Below are positions 6,862-14,740 of a DNA stretch of 30,842 nt, in pieces. Location of the stretch: NCBI GenBank assembly GCA_902494565.1, contig CABUTN010000021.1, forward strand, positions 1-30,842, in the 5' to 3' direction. Origin of the DNA: an uncultured Collinsella sp. (GTDB taxonomy: Bacteria > Actinomycetota > Coriobacteriia > Coriobacteriales > Coriobacteriaceae). Below the pieces are notes generated by a model that was not told the DNA's origin, searched no databases, and saw only the letters and a list, made by a program, of their open reading frames with translations. A program made the translations under genes and the position numbers. Position 1 is the stretch's first letter, and every line of letters starts with the position of its first letter.

Positions 6862-7596
6862 CTACTCGTGAACCGGGAACACGCTGGCGACGGAGTGAGT
6901 CTCCTCGTCGGTGCGCGGGTCGATGTACTTGGCAGCGTTCTCCCACTGACCATAGTGGCCCATAGCGCCAGCGATGGCCTCCTCGGGGGTCTTGCCGGCC
7001 TTAACGGCGTCGGTGAACTTGCCGAGGTTCAGGAACTCGAATGCGATGATCTCGTTCTTGTCGTTGAGAGCCATGCGGGTGACGTAGCCCTGAGCGAGCT
7101 CGAGGTAACGAGCGCCCTTGGCCTTGGTGCCGAACATGGTGCCGACCTGAGAGCGAAGGCCCTTGCCGAGGTCGTCGAGGGAGGCGCCCACGGGCAGGCC
7201 GCCCTCGGAGAACGCGGTCTGGCTGCGGCCGTAAACGATCTGCAGGAAGATCTCGCGCATAGCAACGTTGATGGCGTCGCAGACGAGGTCGGTGTTGAGG
7301 GCCTCGAGGATGGTCTTACCGGGAAGAATCTCGGAAGCCATGGCGGCAGAGTGGGTCATGCCCGAGCAGCCGATGGTCTCAACGAGGGCCTCCTCGATGA
7401 TGCCGTCCTTGACGTTCAGCGTGAGCTTGCAGGCGCCCTGCTGAGGTGCGCACCAACCCACACCGTGCGTAAGACCGGAGATGTCGGAAATCTCCTTAGC
7501 CTGGACCCACTTGCCCTCCTCGGGGATGGGTGCGGGGCCGTGGTATGCACCCTTGGCAACGGGGCACATGTTCTCCACTTCCTGTGAGTACTGCAT
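6862..7596 (-). CDS. NifU-like iron-sulfur cluster assembly scaffold protein
   Basis: This 244-aa protein is related to the NifU N-terminal/IscU scaffold. Candidate cluster-binding cysteines are C11, C49, C56, C77 and C106. The family-like segment VETIGCSGMTHSAAMAS spans about residues 72-88. It is longer than IscU or SufU (about 130-145 aa) and its C-terminal half is specific to the subgroup that pairs with GGGtGRT proteins. The start at 7596 is chosen because GAGGAG lies just upstream; a much longer in-frame extension would be arginine-rich and improbable. It is the first gene of a two-gene operon with the GGGtGRT gene. The cell also has a full SUF system with its own SufU, so this is a second, specialised scaffold whose client is unknown. 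Confidence 0.85.
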   Translation of the reverse strand: MQYSQEVENMCPVAKGAYHGPAPIPEEGKWVQAKEISDISGLTHGVGWCAPQQGACKLTLNVKDGIIEEALVETIGCSGMTHSAAMASEILPGKTILEALNTDLVCDAINVAMREIFLQIVYGRSQTAFSEGGLPVGASLDDLGKGLRSQVGTMFGTKAKGARYLELAQGYVTRMALNDKNEIIAFEFLNLGKFTDAVKAGKTPEEAIAGAMGHYGQWENAAKYIDPRTDEETHSVASVFPVHE

Positions 7597-7999
7597 GCCT
7601 CTCCTCTCTATCGTGTTGGCGTCCCGTCTGGGGGTCGTGGCTGGCGATTGCCGGGCGACCCTTCGAAAGGGACATGACATGCAGCCCCTATAATACCGCG
7701 AAATGCACGGAATATTCGGCGAACGGCTCAGTTTTCGTAGCGAGAAGTCCTGAAGTTTTAATTGAAACGGTTTAACTCTATGTTCTGTGGTCATGAACTT
7801 CCGTAGAGGGGGTCCGTCTTGGGCAAGCTTTTGGTCCGCTCTTGCAAGCGTTGCAGTGGTTGACCTGTTGCAACGGTGCCGTTCGCCGCCTGTTTGCTGC
7901 CTTTGGCCGCGCGAGTGTATTGTTTTGCGTGAATGTTTTGATGGCACGCTTCAATCGTGCTGTATTGGATGGTAAGCAGATCCCGGCGAAGGGAGCGCC
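7597..7999. other. Divergent intergenic region (403 bp)
   Basis: This gap separates the Fe-S scaffold operon (minus) from the transposase-like gene (plus). On the minus strand a TATTAT box (about 7690) could be the scaffold -10, but no clear -35 matches it. On the plus strand TTGATG (7938-7943) and TGTATT spaced 17 nt could serve the transposase-like gene. Their spacer contains the small inverted repeat GCACG/CGTGC. A second inverted repeat, CGTTGCA/TGCAACG, lies near 7850-7876. Short open frames here have no ribosome site and no family resemblance, so I see no gene. Confidence 0.4.
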
Positions 8000-8809
8000 A
8001 TGCAGCGCGTTTGGAGAACGGTTACCGGCTTTTACCATGTCTGTGCCCGCGGTACGGGCAAGCAGCTCATCTTTGAGGGCGATGAAGACCGATGGGAGTT
8101 TTTGGAGCTGATGCGCGAGTGCTGCCGCGAGGAGGGCGTGACGGTTATCGCCTGGTGTCTTATGGGCACTCACGTGCATTTGGTGCTTGCAGATTACGAG
8201 GACAGGATGAGCGCGGCGATGCACCGGTTGCTTTTGACGTACGCGCGGCGGTTCAATAAACGCACGGGGCGCACAGGCCATCTGTTCCAGAACCGTTTTG
8301 ACCGGCGTTCGCTCGATACCGACTGGCAGGTGATGGAGGCTATTCGTTCCGTACACGCCGATCCGCAGGAGGCTGGCATCAGCTTAATCGAGCGTTATCC
8401 CTGGAGCAGCTTTGCCGAGCATTTGCGCGCTTACGACGGTGACGCGACTGATGTCGCGAGGGGATTTTCTGATCCTTCTTGCGTGCTTGAGCTTTTTGGT
8501 TCTGCCGAGGGCTTTATTACCCATTCGCTTTCGACGCCCGACGGCGGCGAGCCAGCGCTGGGCGATATGAAAGAGACGGAGTGGGAACGCCACGCCTTTG
8601 CCGACAAGATGGCGAAGAGCCTCGGGGTTCCGCTCCACGGGGTTAAAGCCGCGCCGTCGGCGCAGCGCAATATCGTCATTCTTGGATTGCACGATGCCGG
8701 TTTTACGGTGCGTCAGATTGAGCGATATACGGGGATTGGCAAAAGTACCGTTTCTCGTATCGTGCGCGCTTATGCGCGGGTGAAGGCACAGACTGAGCTC
8801 TCGGAATAG
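8000..8809 (+). CDS. Y1-type (IS200-like / RAYT) transposase-domain protein with C-terminal HTH
   Basis: This 269-aa protein has an N-terminal Y1_Tnp domain of the REP-associated tyrosine transposase type. TVTGFYHVCARGTGKQLIF is the usual opening. The metal-binding HUH pair is H58-V59-H60 in CLMGTHVHLVL. RRFNKRTGRTGHLFQNRF (83-100) and YPWSSF (133-138) match family blocks. In RAYTs the catalytic tyrosine lies in RYIxLNPVRAG; the matching segment here reads RSVHADPQEAG, with serine 117 in place of tyrosine. The C-terminus (about 220-262) has a helix-turn-helix, VRQIERYTGIGKSTVSRIV. So it may bind DNA without nicking it, or be a domesticated regulator. The start has GGGAG 5 nt upstream. It stands alone, with no IS ends seen. 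Confidence 0.8.
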   Translation: MQRVWRTVTGFYHVCARGTGKQLIFEGDEDRWEFLELMRECCREEGVTVIAWCLMGTHVHLVLADYEDRMSAAMHRLLLTYARRFNKRTGRTGHLFQNRFDRRSLDTDWQVMEAIRSVHADPQEAGISLIERYPWSSFAEHLRAYDGDATDVARGFSDPSCVLELFGSAEGFITHSLSTPDGGEPALGDMKETEWERHAFADKMAKSLGVPLHGVKAAPSAQRNIVILGLHDAGFTVRQIERYTGIGKSTVSRIVRAYARVKAQTELSE

Positions 8810-8813
8810 AAAA

Positions 8814-8846
8814 TGGCCGAACCACTCTTGTCAAGCGATTCGGCCA
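8814..8846 (-). terminator. Terminator of the suf operon (bidirectional position)
   Basis: TGGCCGAA (8814-8821) pairs with TTCGGCCA (8839-8846). On the minus strand the stem is followed by TTTTC, so it probably ends suf transcription 28 nt past sufU. It also lies 5 nt after the plus-strand transposase-like gene and may block read-through from it. Confidence 0.6.
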
Positions 8847-8874
8847 ACAAAAATCTTAAGATTTGGGACAAGTA

Positions 8875-9309
8875 CTACTGATTATTTCGCCCCTCGAGCA
8901 TGCCGTTGAGGGTGCGCCAGGCGAGCTCGGCGCATTTGACGCGGGCGGGCATGTGCGAGATGTCCTGGAGCTGGGCGGCTTCGTCCAGGTCTTCCAGGTC
9001 GTCCTCGGAGAGCTTCTCGCCGCGGATCATGGCGAGGAAGAGCTCTGCCAAGCGGTGAGCTTCCTCGACGGTCTCGCCGGTGATGAGGTCGGCCATGATG
9101 TCGGCGCTGGCCTGGCTGATGGCGCAGCCGTGCCCGGTAAACGAGGCCTCCTCGATCACGCCCTTCTCGACACGCAGCTGCAAGGTGAGCTCGTCTCCGC
9201 AGCTGGGGTTGATGCCGTCGTGCTCGTGCGTGGGAGCATCCATCTCGTACTTGTAGTCGGGGTGCGAGTTGTGCTCCATAAATGTGGTGGAGGTGTACAG
9301 ATTACCCAT
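8875..9309 (-). CDS. sufU: SufU, Fe-S assembly protein / sulfur acceptor
   Basis: A 144-aa IscU-fold protein. In Gram-positive SUF systems SufU is the zinc-bound acceptor that takes persulfide sulfur from SufS and passes it on for cluster building. The four ligand residues are visible: C37 and D39 in PSCGDELTL, C62 in GHGCAISQASADI, and C126 in RVKCAELAW. The SufU-specific insertion between the second and third cysteines is present (about 80-118). The chosen start at 9309 overlaps the sufS stop by 8 nt with GGAG inside the sufS end, implying translational coupling. It is the last gene of the suf operon. An upstream in-frame ATG would add 31 non-conserved residues and is rejected. Confidence 0.92.
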   Translation of the reverse strand: MGNLYTSTTFMEHNSHPDYKYEMDAPTHEHDGINPSCGDELTLQLRVEKGVIEEASFTGHGCAISQASADIMADLITGETVEEAHRLAELFLAMIRGEKLSEDDLEDLDEAAQLQDISHMPARVKCAELAWRTLNGMLEGRNNQ

Positions 9310-10627
9310 TGAACGTGCTCCAAACGTGATGCAGGCCGGCGATGAACTTGTCAATGTCGGCCTTGTCGTTGTAGAAGGCCACGCTGGCGCGGCAGCAGGC
9401 AAGGTTCTCGACGCCCAGCCAGGTAAGCAGCGGCTGCGCGCAGTGGTGACCGGCGCGGATGCAGACGCCGTCCATGTCCATGATGCTCGCGACGTCGTGC
9501 GGGTGGATGCCCTTGACGTTAAAGCTCACAACGCCGTGGTGGTTGTCCCAATAGATGGAGCCGATGATCTGGACAAAGTCGAGCTGCATGAGTTCGCCCA
9601 TCAGGTAGTGGACGAGTGCCTGCTCGCGGGCCTGGATGTTCTCGTAACCCACGGTGTTGACCAGGTAGTCGAGTGCCGCACCCGTGGCGAAGATGCCGGC
9701 GGCGTCCTGCGTGCCGGCCTCGAACTTCTCGGGGACGGGCGCCCAGACGGCGTCCTGCTCGGTGACAGAGTCGATCATTTCGCCGCCGGTGAGCATGGGC
9801 GGCATGGCGTTGAGCAGGTCCATCTTGCCCCACAGCACGCCGATGCCCATAGGGCCCATGGCCTTGTGTGCGCTAAAGGCAAAGAAGTCGGCTCCCAGGT
9901 CGGCCACATCGACCGGCATGTGCGGCAGCGACTGCGCACCGTCGACGACCAGGTAGCCGCCGTACTTGTGCACGAGTTTGCCGAGGTTCTTGACCGGGTT
10001 CTCGACGCCCAGCACGTTGGAGACCTGGCCCACGGCCAGGATCTTGGTCTTGGGACCAACCTTGGCAAGAACTTCCTCGGTGGTGAGCTGGCCGGTCTTG
10101 GTGGGGTAGAGGTAGACGAGCTTGGCGCCGGTCTCGCGGCAGACCTGCTGCCACGGAATCAGGTTGGAGTGGTGCTCCATGATGGTAATGACGACCTCGT
10201 CACCGGGCTCGAGCACCGTTGGCGCAAAGCTCTTGGCGACCAGGTTGAGCGACTCGCTCGTGTTGCGGGTGAAGACGACCTCGTTGGCCCGGGGGGCGCC
10301 GATGAGGTTGGCAATCTGCTGGCGCACCTTCGCGATGGCCTCGGTGGCCTCGACGGACAGCGAGTACAGGCCGCGCAGGGGGTTGGCGTTCATGCGCTGG
10401 TAGAAGTCGCGCTCGGCGTCGAGCACGCAGGCAGGGCGCTGCGCGGTGGCGGCGCTATCGAGGAAGGCGATCTCGGGGTGCTGCTGGAACAGCGGGAACT
10501 GCGCCTTGTAGGGATTGGTCTCGATGTCTACGGTGGGCCAGCCGCGTGAGGCCTCGTCGCTGGCGTCGAGCTCCATAGGCTCCGGTGCGGTACAGGTGTC
10601 GCATTTAACGTGCTCGGTGTCGATCAT
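9302..10627 (-). CDS. sufS: SufS, group II cysteine desulfurase
   Basis: A 441-aa PLP enzyme that removes sulfur from L-cysteine as an enzyme persulfide for the SUF pathway. Landmarks: LDSAATAQRP (57-65), TRNTSESLNLVA (120-131), MEHHSN (150-155), VDGAQSLPH (228-236), the PLP lysine K255 in FSAHKAMGP, and the catalytic cysteine C396 in RAGHHCAQPL. CCRASVAFYN (411-420) is also in place. It is about 35 residues longer than usual at the N-terminus, and the extra part holds a C9-x2-C12 pair. The first ATG is well supported: it sits in an ATGA overlap with the sufD stop and has GGAGGAG 7 nt upstream. Neighbours sufD and sufU complete the functional set. Confidence 0.95.
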   Translation of the reverse strand: MIDTEHVKCDTCTAPEPMELDASDEASRGWPTVDIETNPYKAQFPLFQQHPEIAFLDSAATAQRPACVLDAERDFYQRMNANPLRGLYSLSVEATEAIAKVRQQIANLIGAPRANEVVFTRNTSESLNLVAKSFAPTVLEPGDEVVITIMEHHSNLIPWQQVCRETGAKLVYLYPTKTGQLTTEEVLAKVGPKTKILAVGQVSNVLGVENPVKNLGKLVHKYGGYLVVDGAQSLPHMPVDVADLGADFFAFSAHKAMGPMGIGVLWGKMDLLNAMPPMLTGGEMIDSVTEQDAVWAPVPEKFEAGTQDAAGIFATGAALDYLVNTVGYENIQAREQALVHYLMGELMQLDFVQIIGSIYWDNHHGVVSFNVKGIHPHDVASIMDMDGVCIRAGHHCAQPLLTWLGVENLACCRASVAFYNDKADIDKFIAGLHHVWSTFNG

Positions 10628-11895
10628 GCGAGCTCCTCCTCGAAATTGTCGATCAGGTTGTTGCCCAAGCGGACGACGGCGGCGCGGGTGCGCTCGTCGG
10701 TCGCGGAAAGCGCAGCGTCCTCCAGCTTGGCACGGATGAACAGGTCCTCGGCGGCGTTTTGGTCAAGGCCGCGGCAGGCGAGATAGAACAGCTGCTCGTC
10801 GCGGACGTGGCCGATGGTGGCGCCGTGGTTGCCGGCGACGTCGTCCTCGTCGCAGAGGATGACGGGGACGGTCTTGTTGTCGACGCCCTTGTTGGCCAAG
10901 AGCACCGTCTCGCGTTCGGTGCCGACGGCACCCTTGCAGCCGTGCACGAGGTCGATGGTGCCACGGTAGACCTTCTTGGACGTGCCGGTCAGCACGCCGT
11001 TGGCGTCGATCTCGCACTCGGTCTTGCGACCGCGGTGGCGCAGCTCGTAGTTAAAGTCGCGCACCTGCTCTCGGGCGCCCAGGTAGTCAGTATCGATGGT
11101 GACCTTGGCGGTATCGCCCAGCAGGTCGCCGGCAAGGCCGGTGGCGCTGGCGCCAGCGCCCAGGACGGTGTGCTGCACGTTGACGCGCGCGCCCTCGTCC
11201 AGGAACAGGCCGGTGTCGTCGAGTGCGATCCAGCTATCGTCGAGCGTCTGCGTGCAGGCCACGTTGACGGTGGCGTACTCGTGGGCGCACACGCGCAGCA
11301 CGGATCCCACGACGCCCTCGCCGGCAACGGGGGAGTCCAGGGCAATAAGCAGATCGAGCGTCGACTGGGGACGGGCGACGACGTCGATGGCGGCGATGGC
11401 CGCGGCTGCATCGACACCGCTCACGCGCACGGTAACCGTGGCGTGCTTGTATGCGGGCACATCGATGACGATGCGCTTGGTAGCGTGCTCGGCCAAGTAG
11501 GCGTAGGCAGCCTCACCCATGCCGGTTTCGAAGGCCTCAGCAGGGGAGAGCTCTTCCTCGAGCTTAATGGCGCCGGCCTGGTAGACGGAGGTTGCGGGCA
11601 CGTCGAGCTCGGTCTCGGGCGTGATGCGGGCGCGGCCGGCGGCATCACCGGGGGCGGAGGCACGGCGCTCGGGGAAGCGCTCGGCCATGGCGTCCATGGC
11701 GGCGTCGAACGCGTCTGCCACGCCGGTAAACTGCTCGTCCAAGCCCTCGACCTCAATGGTCTCGGTGGGAGCGGCGGCAAGCTCGTCAGAGAGCTCGAGC
11801 TTGGTCTGATTCATCTTCAGCCAGCCCCAAGTGGCAGCCGGCATCGCGTTGACCTGCTCGAGCGTGGTAGCAGCGGTGTTGGTTTCCTGTTTCAT
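10624..11895 (-). CDS. sufD: SufD, scaffold subunit of the SufBCD complex
   Basis: A 423-aa protein of the SufB/SufD family. With SufB and the ATPase SufC it forms the complex that builds Fe-S clusters in the cytoplasm. The N-terminus is divergent and alanine/threonine-rich. The C-terminal beta-helix core is clear: TDYLGAREQVRDFNYELRHRGRKTECEI (about 265-292), then VLTGTSKKVYRGTIDLVHGCKGAVGTERE, and GATIGHVRDEQLFYLACRGLDQNAAEDLFIRA near the end. The start codon overlaps the sufB stop (TAATG), and the stop overlaps the sufS start (ATGA), so translation is coupled on both sides. Confidence 0.93.
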   Translation of the reverse strand: MKQETNTAATTLEQVNAMPAATWGWLKMNQTKLELSDELAAAPTETIEVEGLDEQFTGVADAFDAAMDAMAERFPERRASAPGDAAGRARITPETELDVPATSVYQAGAIKLEEELSPAEAFETGMGEAAYAYLAEHATKRIVIDVPAYKHATVTVRVSGVDAAAAIAAIDVVARPQSTLDLLIALDSPVAGEGVVGSVLRVCAHEYATVNVACTQTLDDSWIALDDTGLFLDEGARVNVQHTVLGAGASATGLAGDLLGDTAKVTIDTDYLGAREQVRDFNYELRHRGRKTECEIDANGVLTGTSKKVYRGTIDLVHGCKGAVGTERETVLLANKGVDNKTVPVILCDEDDVAGNHGATIGHVRDEQLFYLACRGLDQNAAEDLFIRAKLEDAALSATDERTRAAVVRLGNNLIDNFEEELA

Positions 11896-13307
11896 TATCC
11901 GATCGCTCCTTCCATCTCGAGCTTAATCAGGTTGTTCATCTCGACGGCGTACTCCAGCGGCAGCTCCTTGGAGACCGGGTTGGCAAAGCCGTTGACGATC
12001 ATGGTACGGGCCTCTTCCTCCGAGATACCGCGGCTCATCAGGTAGAACACCTTGTCGTCGCCGATGCGGCCGATGGTGGCCTCGTGGCCGATGTCGACGT
12101 TCTTGGCGCGGATGTCCATGGCCGGAATAGTGTCGGAGCGGCTTTGGTCGTCGAGCATCAGCGACTGGCAGCTCACGGTTGCCTTGGAGCCCTCGGCCTT
12201 GGGTGTCGCCACAATAGAGCTGCGGAAGGTCTGAATGCCGCCACTCTTGGAGATGCCCTTGGTCTCGACGGTTGCCGAGGTCTCGGGCGCGTTGAGCACG
12301 ACCTTGCAGCCGGTGTCGAGGTTCTGCCCGGCGCCGGCAAAGGTGATGCCGGTAAAGCTCGAGCGGGCGCGACGGCCGTTGAGCACGCTCATGGGGTAGA
12401 GGTAGCCCACGTGGCTGCCGAAGGAGCCGCTGATCCACTCGATGTCGCCATCCTCGTCCACGCGCGCACGCTTGGTGTTGAGGTTGTACATGTTCTTGGA
12501 CCAGTTCTCGATGGTCGAGTAGCGCAGGTGCGCGCGCTTGCCCACAAAGAGCTCGACGGCGCCGGCGTGGAGGTTGGCCACGTTGTACTTGGGCGCGGAA
12601 CAGCCCTCGATAAAGTGCAGGTCGGCATCGTCCTCGACGATGATGAGCGTGTGCTCAAACTGACCGGCGCCCTTGGCGTTGAGGCGGAAGTAGCTCTGCA
12701 GCGGGAAGTCGAGCTTGGTGCCCTTGGGCACGTAGACAAACGAGCCGCCCGACCACACGGCACCGTGCAAGGCCGCAAACTTGTGGTCGGTGGGCGGGAT
12801 GAGCGTCATAAACTTCTCGCGGATGAGCGGCTCCCACTGCGGGTCGTGCAGGGCCTCTTCGATGCCGGAGTAGACGATGCCCATCTTGGACGCGGTGTCC
12901 TGCATGTTGTGGTAGACGAGCTCGGAGTCGTACTGCGCGCCGACGCCCGCCAGGTAGCTGCGCTCGGCATCGGGGATACCCAGGCGCTCAAAGGTGTTCT
13001 TGATGTCGTCAGGCACCGACTCCCAGTCGTGCTTTTGATCGGTGTTGGGCTTGACGTAGGTGACGATGTTGTCCATGTCCAGGCCCTCGATGGAGGGGCC
13101 CCACGTCGGGTCGGGAAAACGATTGAAAATCTCGAGGGACTTTAAGCGCAGATCGAGCATCCACTGCGGCTCGTCCTTCTTGGCGCTGATCTCGCGCACG
13201 ATGTCGGGCGTGATGCCGGCGTCGAGGCGCTCGAATCCCTCCTCGCCATAGGTGAAGTCGTAGAGGCTGCGGTCGATGTCCGCGACCTCGGTGCGGTTCT
13301 TGGTCAT
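11895..13307 (-). CDS. sufB: SufB, Fe-S cluster scaffold subunit
   Basis: This 470-aa protein is the main cluster-carrying scaffold of SufBCD; the length is typical. The N-terminus matches SufB (REISAKKDEPQWMLDLRLKSLEIF), followed by VYSGIEEALHDPQWEPLIREKFM. The beta-helix shows AALHGAVWSGGSFVYVPKGTK and AELFVG-type repeats. The C-terminus shows CQSLMLDDQSRSDTIP and DIGHEATIGRIGDDKVFYLMSRGISEEEA, containing the conserved Cys, His and Asp/Glu used for assembly at the SufB-SufD interface. It starts 12 nt after sufC with an AAGGGG ribosome site. Confidence 0.96.
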   Translation of the reverse strand: MTKNRTEVADIDRSLYDFTYGEEGFERLDAGITPDIVREISAKKDEPQWMLDLRLKSLEIFNRFPDPTWGPSIEGLDMDNIVTYVKPNTDQKHDWESVPDDIKNTFERLGIPDAERSYLAGVGAQYDSELVYHNMQDTASKMGIVYSGIEEALHDPQWEPLIREKFMTLIPPTDHKFAALHGAVWSGGSFVYVPKGTKLDFPLQSYFRLNAKGAGQFEHTLIIVEDDADLHFIEGCSAPKYNVANLHAGAVELFVGKRAHLRYSTIENWSKNMYNLNTKRARVDEDGDIEWISGSFGSHVGYLYPMSVLNGRRARSSFTGITFAGAGQNLDTGCKVVLNAPETSATVETKGISKSGGIQTFRSSIVATPKAEGSKATVSCQSLMLDDQSRSDTIPAMDIRAKNVDIGHEATIGRIGDDKVFYLMSRGISEEEARTMIVNGFANPVSKELPLEYAVEMNNLIKLEMEGAIG

Positions 13308-13319
13308 TGCGTCGCCCCT

Positions 13320-14120
13320 TTACGCCTGCTGCTCGGCAGCGGCGGCCTCGGCCTGGGCGCGCTGATCGGCGGCCTCGCGCTCGAAGGTCTCAAAGCCGTT
13401 CTTGTCGATCCAAGGGATCAGCGAGGCGTCATCCTCGCGCACGATGTGGCCCTTCACCATAACGTGGACGCGGTCGACATCCAGGTGCTCCAGGATGCGC
13501 GTGTTGTGCGTGATAATGAGCATGGAGCCGTTGCAGCTCTTGCGGTAGGCGTCCATGCCATGGCTGACGGTGGAGAGGGCGTCGACGTCCAGGCCCGAGT
13601 CAGTCTCGTCCAGGATGGCGAGCTTGGGCTGCAGCAGCAGAAGCTGGAGCATCTCGACCTTCTTCTTCTCGCCGCCCGAGAAGCCCACGCCCAGCTCTCG
13701 GTTGAGGTAGGCGGTGTCCATGTTGAGCTCGGCCGCGAGCTCCTTGACGCGACGGCGGAACTCCTTGCCCTTCATCTCCAGGCCGGGGCGGCCGGCGATG
13801 CTGGCACGCAAAAAGCTCGATAGCGGCACGCCCGGGATCTCGACCGGGGCCTGGAAGCTCAGGAACAGGCCGGCGCGGGAGCGCTTGTCGGTGGTGAGCT
13901 CGGTGATGTCCTGGCCGTCAAAGACGATGCGGCCGTCGTTGACGGTATAGACGGGGTCGCCCATGACCAGGTGGCCAAGGGTAGACTTGCCGGCGCCGTT
14001 GGGTCCCATCAGCACGTGGGTCTCGCCGGCGGCGACGTTGAGGTTGACGTTGTGGAGGATGGTCTTCTCGTCCACGGAGGCGGTCAGACCTTCGATGGAA
14101 AGCAGCGGATTTGCGCTCAT
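13320..14120 (-). CDS. sufC: SufC, ABC-type ATPase of the SUF system
   Basis: This 266-aa ABC ATPase drives conformational change of SufBCD during cluster assembly; it is not a transporter. Walker A is GPNGAGKST (39-47). The SufC-style signature is FSGGEKKKVEMLQLLLL (147-163), with Walker B and D-loop LAILDETDSGLDVDAL (167-182) and a switch histidine in IITHNTRIL. It is the first gene of the suf operon, whose order (C-B-D-S-U) is standard for Gram-positive bacteria. The start at 14120 is preferred over an in-frame ATG 30 nt upstream because GAGAGGA lies 6-7 nt before it and the family begins there. Confidence 0.96.
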   Translation of the reverse strand: MSANPLLSIEGLTASVDEKTILHNVNLNVAAGETHVLMGPNGAGKSTLGHLVMGDPVYTVNDGRIVFDGQDITELTTDKRSRAGLFLSFQAPVEIPGVPLSSFLRASIAGRPGLEMKGKEFRRRVKELAAELNMDTAYLNRELGVGFSGGEKKKVEMLQLLLLQPKLAILDETDSGLDVDALSTVSHGMDAYRKSCNGSMLIITHNTRILEHLDVDRVHVMVKGHIVREDDASLIPWIDKNGFETFEREAADQRAQAEAAAAEQQA

Positions 14121-14139
14121 GCTGTTCCTCTCTGTATAT

Positions 14140-14159
14140 GGTGTACTCATAGGTGTACT
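14140..14159 (-). promoter_or_regulatory. 12-bp-period direct repeat in the suf leader
   Basis: GGTGTACT occurs at 14140-14147 and again at 14152-14159, in tandem with a 12-nt period. It lies between the predicted suf transcription start and sufC. Roughly one helical turn apart, the copies could be a binding site for a regulator such as the adjacent Rrf2 protein; this is a guess from position. Confidence 0.35.
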
Positions 14160-14184
14160 AAACCCTAGGAATCTTCTCGGAATA

Positions 14185-14212
14185 AAGTTACTATGGGTTC
14201 GGCGTTAGTCAA
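14185..14212 (-). promoter_or_regulatory. Putative suf operon promoter
   Basis: On the minus strand TTGACT (14207-14212) and TAACTT (14185-14190) are separated by 16 nt, placing the start near 14178, about 58 nt before sufC. The -35 is strong and the -10 weak, as expected for a controlled promoter. Confidence 0.5.
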
Positions 14213-14300
14213 GGGAAAACCCGACTAATCCACTCGACTTTTCTAGATGTGGGACAAATTCATCGGTTATGTATGTCCCCAGCGTTATGGAAGGGTAGGT

Positions 14301-14732
14301 ATGCTCATTTCTTCCAAGGGCCGCTATGCCCTCCGATTGATGATCTATATCGCAGCGCTTGGCGACGCCGAGGGCAAGATTGCCCTGCGCGAGGTCGCCG
14401 ACCGCGAGCATATCTCGCAAAAGTATTTGGAGCAGCTGGTGCGTCCGCTTATGAAGGCTGGCCTGCTTAAGAGCGTGCGCGGCAAGGGCGGCGGCTACAT
14501 GATGGCCAAGGACCCGGCTGAGGTGCGCGCCGGCGATATCTTGCGTGCCGTCGAGGGCAGCACGGCTCCGGTGGCGTGCGACGGCATCGACAACAGCTGC
14601 ACCCGCAGCGATCTTTGCTCGACCGTCAAGTTCTGGCGTGGTCTGGACGACGTGATCGAAAAGTACGTCGACGGCGTGACGTTGGCCGACCTGGCCACCG
14701 TTCCCGAGATCAACTTTGACATTAAGCTGTAG
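14301..14732 (+). CDS. Rrf2-family regulator with three cysteines (IscR-like)
   Basis: A 143-aa winged-helix repressor/activator of the Rrf2 family. The N-terminal motif MLISSKGRYALRLMIYIA is diagnostic. IALREVADREHISQKYLEQLVRPLMKAGLLKSVRGKGGGYMMAK is the DNA-binding helix and wing. C93, C100 and C106 (C-x6-C-x5-C) sit where IscR binds its [2Fe-2S] cluster (C-x5-C-x5-C in E. coli). It is divergent from sufCBDSU, so it most likely senses Fe-S status and controls that operon. The start at 14301 has GGAAGGG upstream; an earlier ATG would add 18 atypical residues. A loose GGGACA-N17-TGTCCC repeat (14251-14279) precedes it and could be an operator. Confidence 0.9.
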   Translation: MLISSKGRYALRLMIYIAALGDAEGKIALREVADREHISQKYLEQLVRPLMKAGLLKSVRGKGGGYMMAKDPAEVRAGDILRAVEGSTAPVACDGIDNSCTRSDLCSTVKFWRGLDDVIEKYVDGVTLADLATVPEINFDIKL

Positions 14733-14740
14733 GGGTGCAA

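Noticed and set aside
5818..7587. Long plus-strand open frame of 589 codons
   Set aside because: It is antisense to the GGGtGRT and scaffold genes, whose families are clear; GC-rich codon use leaves the opposite strand open.
7778..8356. 192-codon minus-strand open frame upstream of and over the RAYT-like gene
   Set aside because: It overlaps the start of a family-supported gene; its sequence has no domain and no ribosome site.
8851..8864. 14-bp perfect palindrome AAATCTTAAGATTT
   Set aside because: It lies in the short gap after the suf terminator, between convergent genes, with no partner copy; probably chance.
12084..13145. 353-codon plus-strand open frame inside sufB
   Set aside because: Shadow of SufB on the other strand, with no ribosome site and Val/Gly/Ala-rich composition.
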